The notes beneath the pieces were generated by a model. It saw nothing but the letters and a program-made list of their open reading frames with translations. It was not told the origin of the DNA and ran no database searches. Shown here piece by piece: positions 53,392 to 62,442 of a stretch of 64,000 nt of DNA. Each line of letters starts with the position of its first letter. The first letter of the stretch is position 1. The translations under genes were made by a program, and so were the position numbers. Source of the DNA: RYN-230 sp963723595 (GTDB taxonomy: Bacteria; Actinomycetota; Actinomycetes; Streptosporangiales; Streptosporangiaceae); the NCBI GenBank assembly GCA_963723595.1, contig CAVRRQ010000006.1, forward strand, positions 1,750,859 to 1,814,858, given 5' to 3'.

Positions 53392-53430
53392 CCCGTGCAA
53401 TATGATCCTCCTGCCATCATGTTGTGCCCT
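53323..53430 (-). pseudogene. STAS C-terminal fragment overlapping the CtaG gene end
   Basis: RRIILHGLPSDLKTVLQILG then WDSVPGLVI and TGA. Same diverged type as the fragment at 51384. Convergent with, and overlapping, the end of the CtaG-like gene. Confidence 0.6.
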
Positions 53431-53468
53431 CCCCGCTGCTCCCGGCCGGGCCGGCAAGGGCCCGGGAC

Positions 53469-53690
53469 GGAACTGTTGCGCTGGTCGAGCGTGGATGGCC
53501 GGAGACTGGTCCGATGACTGCACATCGCATCGCTTCGGTCTTCGCAGGCTTCCGGTTCCCGCCTGAGGTGATCTCGCTCGCGGTCCGCTGGTACCTGCGG
53601 TAGGGGCTGTCCTGCCGGGACGTTGAGGAGCTGCTAGCCGAGTGCGGCATCGCCGTCGATCACGTCACTATGCGCAGGCTGGGAGCACGA
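53469..53690 (+). mobile_element. IS6-like element, left end and start of transposase
   Basis: The end GGAACTGTTGCGCTGGTC is followed by a transposase start at ATG 53514: IASVFAGFRFPPEVISLAVR, WYLR, a TAG at 53601, then GLSCRDVEELLAECGIAVDH. Same family as 27110-27514. The frame stops making sense at VTMRRLG, where another gene fragment begins. Confidence 0.65.
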
Positions 53691-54062
53691 TTGCCCCGAT
53701 TGGTCTTCATGCAGAAAATGCGTCAGAAGATCGTGATCGTGGACCGGCAATGGAGCATCGTCGGCAGTATGAACATGCTTTCCCATGGCCAGACGTCCTC
53801 CAGCCGGATCCGCGACGTCATATTCACTATGGACGGAGCCCGCTTCGCCCAGGAACTGCTATCCGAGGAATTGGCCGACGAGCTGGGGCAGCTGCGCCAA
53901 TGCCCGCCCTGCGGCCAGGCATTAACCGAGTGCGGGCTCGTCGGCAGCGGCAGTGACCGCGGATGGGCCTGGGTATGCCCCGTCGACCGGGGTCATCGCC
54001 TGAAGTTTCCTGGCCATGGCTTCTCCTTCGGCCAGCGCCGCAACGACAGCCTGCGTAACTGA
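53691..54062 (+). pseudogene. C-terminal fragment of a phospholipase-D-like domain protein
   Basis: QKIVIVDRQWSIVGSMNMLS matches the second HKD block (H-x-K-x4-D-x6-GS-x-N), except that His is replaced by Arg (RQK). Then SSRIRDVIFTMDGARFAQEL and a C-terminal zinc-ribbon-like part (QCPPCGQALTEC). Such ends occur in actinobacterial helicase/PLD proteins. The front of the gene was lost at the IS6-like junction. Confidence 0.55.
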
Positions 54063-54224
54063 GGCGGGAATTGATATCGGTTTGAGCTGATGACAATGTC
54101 ACCATGACTCCGGGTTGCAGCGCGATGTCGTGACCGGATGCCGGGCTGGACAGTGAGGGTGCGCAGATGACAGCTGCCTCAGTATCCGCCACGAACGCCA
54201 CGATGGACCGAGCCTGCTTGACCA

Positions 54225-54445
54225 CTAGCTGTGCAGCAGCCGGTCGAGGCGGCTGACGGCGGTGGTGTGCTCGGGCAGGAACCGGCCCCACTGGTCGAAG
54301 GGCCAGTGGCTGGCGATGCCGAGCGAGCGGCGTTCGTAGGCGGCGGCGACGACGCGGAACAGCAGCTGGGCGCGGTGTCGTCGAGGGGTGCGAATCCGAC
54401 TTCGTCGATGATGATCAGGTCGTTGCGGAGCAGGGTGTCGATGAT
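54225..54445 (-). mobile_element. IstB (IS21 helper ATPase) relic
   Basis: The minus strand reads LLRNDLIIIDEVGFAPLDDT (Walker B), and after a one-base shift LLFRVVAAAYERRSLGIASH then WPFDQWGRFLPEHTTAVSRL. This is the C-terminal half of an IS21-type IstB protein. No IstA and no IS ends are visible. Confidence 0.65.
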
Positions 54446-54676
54446 CTTGCGACGGAGTTGGTGCCTCTTTGCCGTCGGGGACTATCGGATTCCTGGCCGC
54501 TCCCGTTCTTCAGCGCCAACCGGTGTCCTGGAGGCGCTCGGCCGTAAGGCCGGAACATGAAGCTCCGCGAGATCGCCCGCCACATCGCGGACACCCGGGA
54601 CTCCCCGGCACACCTGAGTAATAACGCCAACCTCTGAGGGGAACCGGCCGGGGAGCCGGCTCAGAGCGCGTGATGT

Positions 54677-55894
54677 TCAGCTTGTGGCGACATCGAGCAC
54701 GGTCTTGACCCACCCTTCTTCCCGCCGGTCGAACGACTCGTAGGCGCCGATCGCCTCGGCGGGCGGCTGGTGCTGGGTGATGAACTGGGTGGGATCCACC
54801 AAGCCCGTCGCCACCAGGTCGAGCAGGCGGGGGATGTACCGGCGGTGGTTGCAGTTGCCCATCCGCAAGGTCAGGTTCTTGTTCATGGCCTGGCCGATGG
54901 GGTACACGTCGAACTCGGGCGAGTAGACCCCGATGATGCCGATCGACCCGGCCTTGGCCACGGCTTCGACCGCCCAGCGGCCGACCAGGCTCGGCGCATC
55001 CCCGGGAACCCACTGGTCACCGCGCGGAGCGGCGTCGGGAGCAGCTTGGTGCTGCTCGGTGTCGAACTGCCCGGCCTGCCCGGCCAGATGCTCCGCGGCC
55101 GGGCCGGCCGAGGGACGCTGCGCGTCAATGCCGACCGCATCGACGGCCCGGTCCACGCCGACTCCCCCGGTAAGGTGCTTGATCACCTCGACCGGGTCCT
55201 CCTTGTTGAAGTCGATGACTTCAGCGTTCTGCTCGAGGGCCAGCGCGAGCCTGGTCTCGATTCCGTCTACGACGAGCACCCGGCCAGCGCCCTGCCGTTT
55301 GGCGGACGCGATGGTGAACTGGCCGACGGGCCCGGCGCCGAAGACGGCCACTGTGTCACCCGGCCCGATTTCGGCCATCCGGGCGCCGAACCAGCCGGTG
55401 GGGAAGATGTCCGATAGCAGGATCGCCTGGTCGTCACTGACCTGGTCAGGGACAGGCACGAGAGTGCCCTCCGCATACGGGATGCGGGCGAACTCAGCCT
55501 GCAGCCCGTTAACGGGGCCCGTGCTCTGCGGGCCACCGAAGAACGAGGTACCGGCGCCGGGCCCGTTCGGGTTGGCCACGTCACACTGGGCGTAGTAACC
55601 GGCCCGGCAGTACGCGCAACGTCCGCAGCCGATGGTCGAGCACACCACGACCCGGTCCCCCGGCGCGAACCCCCGGACGTCATCGCCTGCGGTCTCGATC
55701 ACACCCACCGCCTCGTGGCCGAGGATGGTGCCCTCGGCCATCGGGCCCATCGTGCCGCGCACGAAATGCAGGTCGGTTCCGCAGATCGCGCTGCGGGTGA
55801 TCCGGATCACCGCGTCGGTGGGCTGCTGGATGCCCGGGTCCGGGACGGTGTCCAGCCGGATGTCGCCGATGCCATGCCACACGACCGCTTTCAT
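54677..55894 (-). CDS. Zinc-dependent alcohol dehydrogenase (formaldehyde-dehydrogenase-like)
   Basis: 405 residues from the ATG at 55894 (MKAVVWHGIGDIRLDTVPDP). Catalytic zinc: Cys in AICGTDLHFV, His/Glu in ILGHEAVG. Structural zinc: C-x2-C-x2-C-x7-C in CGRCAYCRAGYYAQC. Nucleotide fold: VFGAGPVGQ and VLVVDGIETR. An insertion of ~50 polar residues (AQRPSAGPAAEHLAGQAGQF onward) before SIGIIGVYSP is typical of the glutathione-independent formaldehyde-dehydrogenase group. Probably NAD-dependent oxidation of an aldehyde or alcohol. Single gene; neighbours are relics. Confidence 0.9.
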   Translation of the reverse strand: MKAVVWHGIGDIRLDTVPDPGIQQPTDAVIRITRSAICGTDLHFVRGTMGPMAEGTILGHEAVGVIETAGDDVRGFAPGDRVVVCSTIGCGRCAYCRAGYYAQCDVANPNGPGAGTSFFGGPQSTGPVNGLQAEFARIPYAEGTLVPVPDQVSDDQAILLSDIFPTGWFGARMAEIGPGDTVAVFGAGPVGQFTIASAKRQGAGRVLVVDGIETRLALALEQNAEVIDFNKEDPVEVIKHLTGGVGVDRAVDAVGIDAQRPSAGPAAEHLAGQAGQFDTEQHQAAPDAAPRGDQWVPGDAPSLVGRWAVEAVAKAGSIGIIGVYSPEFDVYPIGQAMNKNLTLRMGNCNHRRYIPRLLDLVATGLVDPTQFITQHQPPAEAIGAYESFDRREEGWVKTVLDVATS

Positions 55895-56215
55895 GCACAC
55901 TCCCATGCTTAGCGGGCAGCTATCATGCCGGCTGCCTCAGGGTGGTGCCGCTACCCGCGAGACCAGCCCCGAACCGGCACGTTGCGTGGCTCGGCCCGGA
56001 GGACGTTCCGCCTGGCAGCGTCCCCGCCGCGCGGTCGTCGGGCGGAGCCGGCTTCGGGATCTCGGATCCGAGCGGGCCGAGGAAAACGCCTAAGTGACTG
56101 GACCGCCGAACTTGCTCAAATTCGGGTCAAAGAATGAGGGTCCGTGGCATGGAAGGCGGGGCCGCGGGGAGAAGCGCTTGTCATCGAGCCCGTTACAGGC
56201 GTTTGCGAGGTACTG

Positions 56216-56554
56216 ATGACTGTGATTGATGACGCTGCCGACTGGCGTGCCCATGGCGCCTGCCTGTCTGCGGACCCGGATCTGTTCTTCCCGGTTTCCT
56301 CCCGCGGTGCCAGCCAGCGGCAGCAAGAACAGGCCAAGGGGGTCTGCAGACGGTGCGGGGTCCGCGCGCAATGCCTGGCGTTCGCGGTCAGGACCAGGCA
56401 GGTGCACGGCGTCTGGGGCGGCCTGGGCGAAGAGGAACTTGCGCGGCTGCGGGGCAGCCTGCAGGCCCCCGATGGCCACCACTGGGCCGAGCACGAGGCC
56501 GATGCCCTGCATGGAGAAGACCAGCGCGACCATGCGGACGCGATCCTGCCGTGA
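56216..56554 (+). CDS. WhiB-family iron-sulphur transcription regulator
   Basis: 112 residues from the ATG at 56216 (MTVIDDAADWRAHGACLSAD). Four cysteines for a [4Fe-4S] cluster: Cys16, Cys44, Cys47, Cys53 (C-x27-C-x2-C-x5-C), followed by the beta-turn motif GVWGG and a helix EEELARLRGS. WhiB proteins act with the primary sigma factor and sense NO or redox change. The chain after ~residue 83 (APDGHHWAEHEADALH onward) is antisense to a transporter fragment, so the original C-terminus was replaced. The conserved core is complete. Confidence 0.85.
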   Translation: MTVIDDAADWRAHGACLSADPDLFFPVSSRGASQRQQEQAKGVCRRCGVRAQCLAFAVRTRQVHGVWGGLGEEELARLRGSLQAPDGHHWAEHEADALHGEDQRDHADAILP

Positions 56555-56580
56555 TGCGCACTCGCCCATGATCGTCGCCC
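56465..56580 (-). pseudogene. MFS transporter internal fragment
   Basis: ATIMGECASRQDRVRMVALV then FSMQGIGLVLGPVVAIGG: loop and helix of a phosphate/sugar-type MFS transporter (pattern TIMSEYANRKDRGRMVAAVF-MQGLG). It is joined on one side to a transposase relic and on the other overlaps, in antisense, the end of the WhiB gene. Confidence 0.5.
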
Positions 56581-57114
56581 TGGCAGGGCAGTGACCCACC
56601 GATGCCGCGCAGTCCACATGGAAGAAGTCGGCTGCCAGCATGGTCGCGGCTTGGGAGCGCATAAACTGGCGCAATGTCGTGTCGGTCTGCCGCTTCGGTG
56701 CCGGTGACCCGGTAGCCGAGCTTGAGCAGCTCGCCCTGGATCCGCTGGTATCCCCAGCTGTGGTTCTCGGTGGCGAGCCGGTTTATTAGTCCGGCGATCT
56801 CGGGACTGACTGGCGGGCGTCCTATGCGGTTCGGGTAGGTCCACTTCTTTGTGACCAGGTGGCGGTGCCATCGTAGGACGGTGCCGGGCGTGACCAGTCG
56901 GTGCGCCCGCAGCTGCCGTGGTAGGAGCCGGATGAGCACGGCAGGACCACCCGGTCGGCCCAGTCCACGCGGGCCGGGGATGGGCGCGGTGCAGCACGGC
57001 AACCTCGTGTCGCAGCACCAGCAGCTCGATGTCCTTGGACGCCGTTGACCGGCCGAGCAGGACCAGCCAGCCGCAGATCCGCGCGAAGACCAGGTAGAGC
57101 AGACGAAGAGACAT
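56581..57114 (-). mobile_element. Relic of an rve-type transposase gene (5' half)
   Basis: Start MSLRLLYLVFARICGWLVLL and LVLRHEVAVLHR in one frame, LVTPGTVLRWHRHLVTKKWT, SWGYQRIQGELLKLGYRV in another, then LRQFMRSQAATMLAADFFHV, which includes the first catalytic Asp, in a third. Related to but distinct from the copies at 11803 and 25901. The catalytic core after the first Asp is missing. Confidence 0.65.
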
Positions 57115-57203
57115 AGCCGATCATCATTCCTGATGGCCATGATACGCACATCGACGCAGCTCACAGCTCCGAGCAGACTTCTGGCATCCCACAGGAGCCA
57201 GGA

Positions 57204-57266
57204 ATGCTCGCGGTCGCCGCCGTCAAAGCCACCAACGTCTCCGTCGAGATCCCCAAGAGCGACTGA
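57204..57266 (+). pseudogene. C-terminal tail of a TOBE-type molybdate-binding protein
   Basis: MLAVAAVKATNVSVEIPKSD then TGA. VVKATNVSVEIP-type ends are characteristic of molbindin/TOBE domains that bind molybdate. Only 20 residues remain, but the place, next to molybdenum hydroxylase genes, fits. Confidence 0.4.
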
Positions 57267-57337
57267 GCCCGGTCCCAGGACTGCTAGATCCGTGCCACAG
57301 CGGGCAGATGCTGAGGGCACAGCAGTCACTCAAGGGG

Positions 57338-59422
57338 TCACAGGAAGCGGTCGCCCGTGATCGGCAGGTCGCGCACCCGGATGCCCGTCGCGTGATAGGC
57401 AGCGTTGGCGATGGCAGCCGCCGCCCCGACGATGCCTATCTCGCCGATGCCCCGTGAGCCCATGGGGTTGGAGTGCTCGTCGGCTTCGTCGAGCCAGGCC
57501 ACGTCGATGGCGCCGATGTCGGCGTTCGAGGCGATGTGGTAGTCCGCGAAGTTCTGGGTGACTACGTGGCCGAACCGCGGATCGACGACGCTCTGCTCGA
57601 ACAGGGCGGCCGAGAGGCCCATGGTCATCCCGCCGATGAACTGGGAGCGGGCCAGGCGGGGGTTGATGATGCGGCCGGCGGAGAAGACGCCCAGCATCCG
57701 CGGTACCCGGATCTCGCCGGTGTCGGAGTTGATCGCGACCTCGGCGAACTGCGCGCCGAAGGAATGCATGGCGTAGGTCTTGCTGTCGGGATTGTCCGGC
57801 ATGTCGGCGGCGGCGCTGGTCCCGGCCGCCGGGCTGGTGCCGTGATCGTTGCGGAACTGGCGGGCGGCGGCGGTGATGGACGATCCCCAGGAGGATGTTC
57901 CGCCTGAGCCGCCCGCGACCGCGCCCGTGGGCAGGGTACTGTTTCCGATCTCGACCGTGACGGCAGATAGTGGCACGTTCAGCGCGTCGGCGGTGATCTG
58001 GGTCAGGACGGTGCGGGCGCCGGTGCCGATGTCGGTGGCGTCCACGCGCGCCACGTAGATCCCGTCGCCGCGGTAGCGGATTTCCGCCGAGGAAGGTTGC
58101 GCCAGGTAGGGGTAGGTCGACGAAGCGACGCCGGTGCCGACGAGCCAGTCGCCGGACCGCTGGCCGCCGGGCGTGGGATTGCGCTGCGGCCAGCCAAATC
58201 GCCGGGCGCCCTCCCGCAGGCACGCCACCAGGTGCCGCTGCCCCCACGGCTTGCCGGATTCCGGATCGGTGCCCGGCTCGTTGCGGATCCGCAGCTCGAC
58301 AGGGTCTATGCCGCAGGCCACCGCGAGCTCGTCCATAGCGACCTCAAGGGCGAACATGCCCGGCTGTTCGCCAGGTGCCCGCATCCAGGACGGCACCGGT
58401 ACGTCGAGGGGGGCCAGCCGGTGGCTGGTGCGCCGGTTCGGGCTCGCGTACATGATCCGGGTCGCCACGGCGGTCTGCTCGGCGAACTCCTTGATCCGGG
58501 ACGTCTGCTCCACGACGGAATGATCGATGGCCGTGAGCTGGCCGCCGGGATCGGCGCCCAGGCGCACCGGCTGGATCGTCGGGGTCCGGTAACCGGTGAA
58601 GGCGAACATCTGCTGGCGGGTGACGGCCAGCTTCACGACGCGGCCGGGGATGGCCCGGGCGGCCATGGCCGCCAGCACCGCCGGGGCGTGGGGCATGCCC
58701 TTCGACCCGAACCCGCCACCGACGTAATCAGCAATCACCTCGATCTGCTCCGGTTCCAGGCCGAACACCGTGGCCAGGGCGGACCGCACGTTATGGGCGC
58801 CCTGCGTGGAATCCCACAGCGTGAGCTGTTGCGCCGCGTCGTCCCACAGTGCCACGGTCGTATGCGGTTCCATCGGGCTGTTGTGCTCAGTCGGCGTGGT
58901 GTAGGTGGCGTCAACGGTCACCGCGGCCGCGGCCAGGGCTGCGTCAACGTCACCCTCGCTGGTATCGGTGTCGTAGGCCGGGTTGACTTTCTCCGGCGCG
59001 TACAGCTCCGGGTTCCCCTGGTCCAGCAGGACGTTGTGGTCCAGCTCGTCGTAGGCGACCTCGATGAGGCCGGTGGCCTGCCGGGCCGCCTCGGGGCTCT
59101 CGGCGATCACCGCGCCGATGATCTGTCCCCGGAACGCGACGTTGGCTGACTGCAGGACGGCCAGCTCCTGGTCGTCCTGGCCGGCCAGCTCGGGGGAGCG
59201 GTCCGGGGTCAGCACTGCGATGACCCCCGGGACAGCCTCGGCGGCAGCTGTCGATACCGACCGGATCACGCCGCGGGCCACGGTGGCCTGTAGCGGATAT
59301 GCGAACGCCGGGTTCCCGGCCGGGTACTCGTAGGCATACGGCGCCGACCCGGTGACCTTGGACCGGCCGTCGATGCGCTCACGCGCCATGCCGATGACCT
59401 CGGCGGGCAGCAGGTCCGTCAT
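57338..59422 (-). CDS. Xanthine-dehydrogenase-family molybdenum-binding subunit
   Basis: 694 residues, the usual length of the large subunit of three-part molybdenum hydroxylases (YagR/PaoC or CoxL-like). N-terminal a/b hammerhead (RIDGRSKVTGSAPYAYEYPA; ESPEAARQATGLIEVAYDEL), then molybdopterin-cytosine-dinucleotide contacts VGGGFGSKG, APGEQPGMFALEVAMDELA, GAVAGGSGGTSSWGSS, and the catalytic Glu in GSRGIGEIG near the C-terminus. The CoxL active-site Cys loop is absent, so CO oxidation is not indicated; aldehydes or N-heterocycles are more likely. ATG overlaps the stop of the FAD subunit (ATGA). Last gene of the operon. Confidence 0.9.
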   Translation of the reverse strand: MTDLLPAEVIGMARERIDGRSKVTGSAPYAYEYPAGNPAFAYPLQATVARGVIRSVSTAAAEAVPGVIAVLTPDRSPELAGQDDQELAVLQSANVAFRGQIIGAVIAESPEAARQATGLIEVAYDELDHNVLLDQGNPELYAPEKVNPAYDTDTSEGDVDAALAAAAVTVDATYTTPTEHNSPMEPHTTVALWDDAAQQLTLWDSTQGAHNVRSALATVFGLEPEQIEVIADYVGGGFGSKGMPHAPAVLAAMAARAIPGRVVKLAVTRQQMFAFTGYRTPTIQPVRLGADPGGQLTAIDHSVVEQTSRIKEFAEQTAVATRIMYASPNRRTSHRLAPLDVPVPSWMRAPGEQPGMFALEVAMDELAVACGIDPVELRIRNEPGTDPESGKPWGQRHLVACLREGARRFGWPQRNPTPGGQRSGDWLVGTGVASSTYPYLAQPSSAEIRYRGDGIYVARVDATDIGTGARTVLTQITADALNVPLSAVTVEIGNSTLPTGAVAGGSGGTSSWGSSITAAARQFRNDHGTSPAAGTSAAADMPDNPDSKTYAMHSFGAQFAEVAINSDTGEIRVPRMLGVFSAGRIINPRLARSQFIGGMTMGLSAALFEQSVVDPRFGHVVTQNFADYHIASNADIGAIDVAWLDEADEHSNPMGSRGIGEIGIVGAAAAIANAAYHATGIRVRDLPITGDRFL

Positions 59423-60450
59423 CGCCTGTCTCCTTCCTGGTGCCCGGCCGCGCTGCGTGCCGCTATGTCACCGGCCAGGGCCCGCAGGACGGCCACGATC
59501 GTCCTGGCGGCCAGGGGAGCCTTGAACTCGTTGCCCTCCAGCGGCCTGGCCGCGGCCAGCTCACGGCCGGCTGCCGACCGGAAGCTGTCCTGGGTGGCCG
59601 CGGCACCGCGCAGCTGCTCCTCGGCCGCCCGGGCGCGCCACGGCTTGTGTGCCACACCGCCCAGCGCGATGGCCACATCAGTGATCACGCCGTCGGCGAC
59701 CTGCACCCCGGCCGCGACCGAGACCAGCGCGAACGCGTACGACGCCCGGTCGCGGACCTTGCGGTACGCCGAGTTCACCGTCAGCGGCGAGGATGCCGGG
59801 AGATCCACTGCGATGATCAGCTCGCCGTGTTCCAGCACGTTGTCGCGCCCGGGCTCAGTGCCCGGCAGCCGGTGGAAGTCCGCCGCCGGAACGGTGCGCT
59901 CCCCAGCCGGCCCCAGGATAACTACTGAGGCGTCCAGGGCCGCCAGGGCCACTGCCATGTCCGAGGGGTGGGTGGCCACACAATGCTCCGACGCGCCGAG
60001 GATGGCGTGGTAGCGCGTGTACCCCCCGATGGCCGGGCAGCCGCTGCCTGGCTCCCGCTTATTGCACGGCGTTGTCACGTCGTTGAAGTACACGCACCGG
60101 GTCCGCTGCCCGAGGTTCCCCCCGGTTGTGGCCATATTGCGCAGCTGGCCCGACGCCCCGGCCAGCACCGCCTGTGACAGCGCCGGGTATCCCGAACGGA
60201 TCAGTGGGTGAGCCGCCAGGTCACTGTTACGGACATTCGTCCCAATCCGCACACCCCCGCCCGGGCGTGGGCCGATGCCGTCGAGCGGCAGGCGGCTGAC
60301 GTCCACCAAAAGGTCCGGGCGGGCCACCTCAAGTTTGAGGTGATCAACCAGGTTGGTCCCCGCACCCAGGAACATCGCGTCGGCGTTGCCCGTGACTGTC
60401 GCTACTGCCCCCGCGGGGTCAACGGCTCGCTCATAGCCGAACGGCTTCAC
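59419..60450 (-). CDS. FAD-binding subunit of molybdenum hydroxylase
   Basis: 343 residues. FAD-binding pattern of the CoxM/YagS type: FLGAGTNLVDHLKLEVARPD, then ASGQLRNMATTGGNLGQRTR and the C-terminal CO-dehydrogenase-flavoprotein domain. CVYFND plus CNKREPGSGCPA add cysteines typical of the PaoB group, which carries an extra [4Fe-4S] cluster. It passes electrons from the 2Fe-2S subunit to an acceptor. Overlaps both neighbours by ATGA, so translation of the three subunits is coupled. Confidence 0.9.
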   Translation of the reverse strand: MKPFGYERAVDPAGAVATVTGNADAMFLGAGTNLVDHLKLEVARPDLLVDVSRLPLDGIGPRPGGGVRIGTNVRNSDLAAHPLIRSGYPALSQAVLAGASGQLRNMATTGGNLGQRTRCVYFNDVTTPCNKREPGSGCPAIGGYTRYHAILGASEHCVATHPSDMAVALAALDASVVILGPAGERTVPAADFHRLPGTEPGRDNVLEHGELIIAVDLPASSPLTVNSAYRKVRDRASYAFALVSVAAGVQVADGVITDVAIALGGVAHKPWRARAAEEQLRGAAATQDSFRSAAGRELAAARPLEGNEFKAPLAARTIVAVLRALAGDIAARSAAGHQEGDRR

Positions 60451-61007
60451 GCCACCTCCTCCGCCGGCTCGTCTTCCACCGGATTACCTGTCCGGGCCGG
60501 GTCCACGCCCGCGGCCGCCCGGATGGCGGCGACGATGTTCACGTAGGCGCCGCAGCGGCACAGGTTGCCGCTCATCCGCTCGCGGATCTCCTCATCAGTG
60601 AGGTCAGCGGAATCCGTCAGATCCTCTGTCACGACGCTCGGATGGCCGTCCTTCACCTCTTGCAGCATGCCGACTGCCGAGCAGATCTGCCCCGGCGTGC
60701 AGTACCCGCACTGCAGCCCGTCATGATCAAGGAACGCCTGCGCGACCGGATGCAGGTCGTCCCCATCCGCCAGCCCCGCAGCGGTCACTATGTCCGTGCC
60801 ATCCGCGGCTACGGCCAGCGTCAGGCAGGCCAGCGTCCGCCGGCCGTCCGCCAGGACGGTGCAGGCCCCGCACTGACCATGATCACAGCCCTTTTTCGGC
60901 GACATGACACCCAGGTGATCGCGCAGTGCGTCCAGCAGCGTCACCCGCGGATCGACGCAGAGCCTGCGGTCCTCACCGTCAACCGACAGGCCGATAGGGA
61001 CATCCAC
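60447..61007 (-). CDS. 2Fe-2S subunit of molybdenum hydroxylase
   Basis: 186 residues from the GTG at 61007 (VDVPIGLSVDGEDRRLCVDP), preceded by GGGGGA; the longer frame upstream is Arg-rich and not needed. Plant-ferredoxin-like cluster: KKGCDHGQCGACTVLADGRR…LACL. Second all-helical cluster domain: CGYCTPGQICSA and SGNLCRCGAYVNI. No Tat signal is present, unlike periplasmic PaoA, so the enzyme should be cytosolic. First gene of the FeS-FAD-Mo operon. Confidence 0.9.
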   Translation of the reverse strand: MDVPIGLSVDGEDRRLCVDPRVTLLDALRDHLGVMSPKKGCDHGQCGACTVLADGRRTLACLTLAVAADGTDIVTAAGLADGDDLHPVAQAFLDHDGLQCGYCTPGQICSAVGMLQEVKDGHPSVVTEDLTDSADLTDEEIRERMSGNLCRCGAYVNIVAAIRAAAGVDPARTGNPVEDEPAEEVA

Positions 61008-61387
61008 AGAGCGTTCCCCCAGAAAGATCGCCGCCACCAGCAGAACGTGCCGCTTCCCGCGCACCGCCCGCCCAAACCGCCGTGGTCCCCGGCGGGAGGC
61101 GCTGGTGAACCGGCAACACAGCGAAGGTATTGACGCCGCCGGTCCCGGTACCGCCCTGTTGCGCCATCCCCACCTGCGCACTGCCTTAAGTCCCAGCCGG
61201 CAGGTCACCCGGTCTGTCACGTGGCGGACGGGGCAGCCAGGCCGCCGTCGAAACGCCGAGTCGGACAGCGTGGCCGAAGGCGCACTGTCACTCGCGCCGC
61301 CGTTCCTCCGACCGCAGCGGTGCGGGGCCGGGCGCCGCCTCATCGCTGGGCGGTTGCACGTGTTGAACCGTTCACCGGCTGCGTCGG
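61008..61387. other. Upstream region of the molybdenum hydroxylase operon
   Basis: About 380 bases between MoaA and the FeS subunit, with only Arg/Pro-rich shadow frames. It should contain the operon promoter; I see no clear operator or molybdenum-cofactor riboswitch. Confidence 0.35.
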
Positions 61388-62377
61388 TCAGCCGCCGATG
61401 GCGGACATGGGCCGGGTGGGCTGCAGGAACCCGGGGTCGTTGATGCCATGGCCGGGGAGCTTGGTGGCGACGGCGCCGCGCCAGGCGGCGGCGAGCTGGC
61501 CGTCGTCGGCGCCGGCCCGGAGCAGGGTGCGCAGGTCGGTTTCGGTGGTGGCGAACAGGCAGTTGCGGATCTGCCCGTCGGCGGTCAGCCGGACCCGGTC
61601 GCACGTTCGGCAGAATGGCCGGGTGACCGAGCCGATCACGCCGACGCGGACGGGGCCGCCGTCGACCAGGAACGTCTCGGCGGGAGCGGATCCCCGGCCG
61701 GCCGGGTCGTCGGGGGTCAGGGAGAAGCCGTCGGACAGGCGGGTGAGGATTTCGCCGGCGGTGACCATGTCGGTGCGCCGCCAGCCGTGCTGGGCGTCCA
61801 GGGGCATCTGCTCGATGAAGCGGAGCTGGTAGCCGCGGTCCACGCAGAACCGGAGCAGGGCGGGCGCCTCGTGGTCGTTGACGCCGCGCATCAGCACCGC
61901 GTTCACCTTCACCGGGGCCAGCCCGGCGTCAGCCGCGGCGGCCAGGCCGGCCAGGACGTCGGGCAGCCGGTCGCGGCGGGCCAGCTCTTTGAAGGTCTGC
62001 CGGGACAGGGTGTCCAGGGATACGTTCAGCCGGTCCAGCCCGGCGGCGGCCAGGGGCCTGGCGAGCCGGGCGAGCCCGATGCCGTTGGTGGTCAGGGAGA
62101 TCTCGGGCCGCGGGTCCAGTGCAGCCGCGGTGGCGATGAGGCCGGTCAGGCCGCGGCGCAGCAGCGGCTCGCCGCCGGTGAACCGGACCTCGGTGACACC
62201 CAGCCGCTGCACCGCGACCGAGATCAGCCGGGATACCTCGTCGTCGGTGAGCAGCGCGGGACCGGGCAGCCAGTCCAGGCCCTCGGCGGGCATGCAGTAG
62301 GAGCAGCGCAGGTTGCACCGGTCGGTGACCGATACCCGCAGGTCGGTGGCGATCCGGCCGAACGAGTCCGTTAGCAC
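61388..62377 (-). CDS. moaA: GTP 3',8-cyclase MoaA
   Basis: About 329 residues from the GTG at 62377, which has GAGGTG seven bases upstream; a TTG at 62392 is the first codon in frame. Radical-SAM motif C-x3-C-x2-C in VTDRCNLRCSYCMPAEG, SAM-binding GGEPLL, and the C-terminal cluster Cys in RPFCRTCDRVRLTADGQIRNC. The chain ends MSAIGG, the Gly-Gly end needed for activity with MoaC. It makes the first intermediate of molybdopterin synthesis from GTP. Location between the MoaD-like gene and the hydroxylase operon links cofactor supply with the enzyme. Confidence 0.93.
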   Translation of the reverse strand: MLTDSFGRIATDLRVSVTDRCNLRCSYCMPAEGLDWLPGPALLTDDEVSRLISVAVQRLGVTEVRFTGGEPLLRRGLTGLIATAAALDPRPEISLTTNGIGLARLARPLAAAGLDRLNVSLDTLSRQTFKELARRDRLPDVLAGLAAAADAGLAPVKVNAVLMRGVNDHEAPALLRFCVDRGYQLRFIEQMPLDAQHGWRRTDMVTAGEILTRLSDGFSLTPDDPAGRGSAPAETFLVDGGPVRVGVIGSVTRPFCRTCDRVRLTADGQIRNCLFATTETDLRTLLRAGADDGQLAAAWRGAVATKLPGHGINDPGFLQPTRPMSAIGG

Positions 62378-62442
62378 TAAGTCACACCTCAATCCCGGTT
62401 CGCTTGCCCGTGATCTTCCACAGTACGTGCGCAGCAGGCCAC

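Noticed and set aside
58097..59149. A 350-residue plus-strand frame
   Set aside because: Antisense to the molybdenum subunit; no family features.
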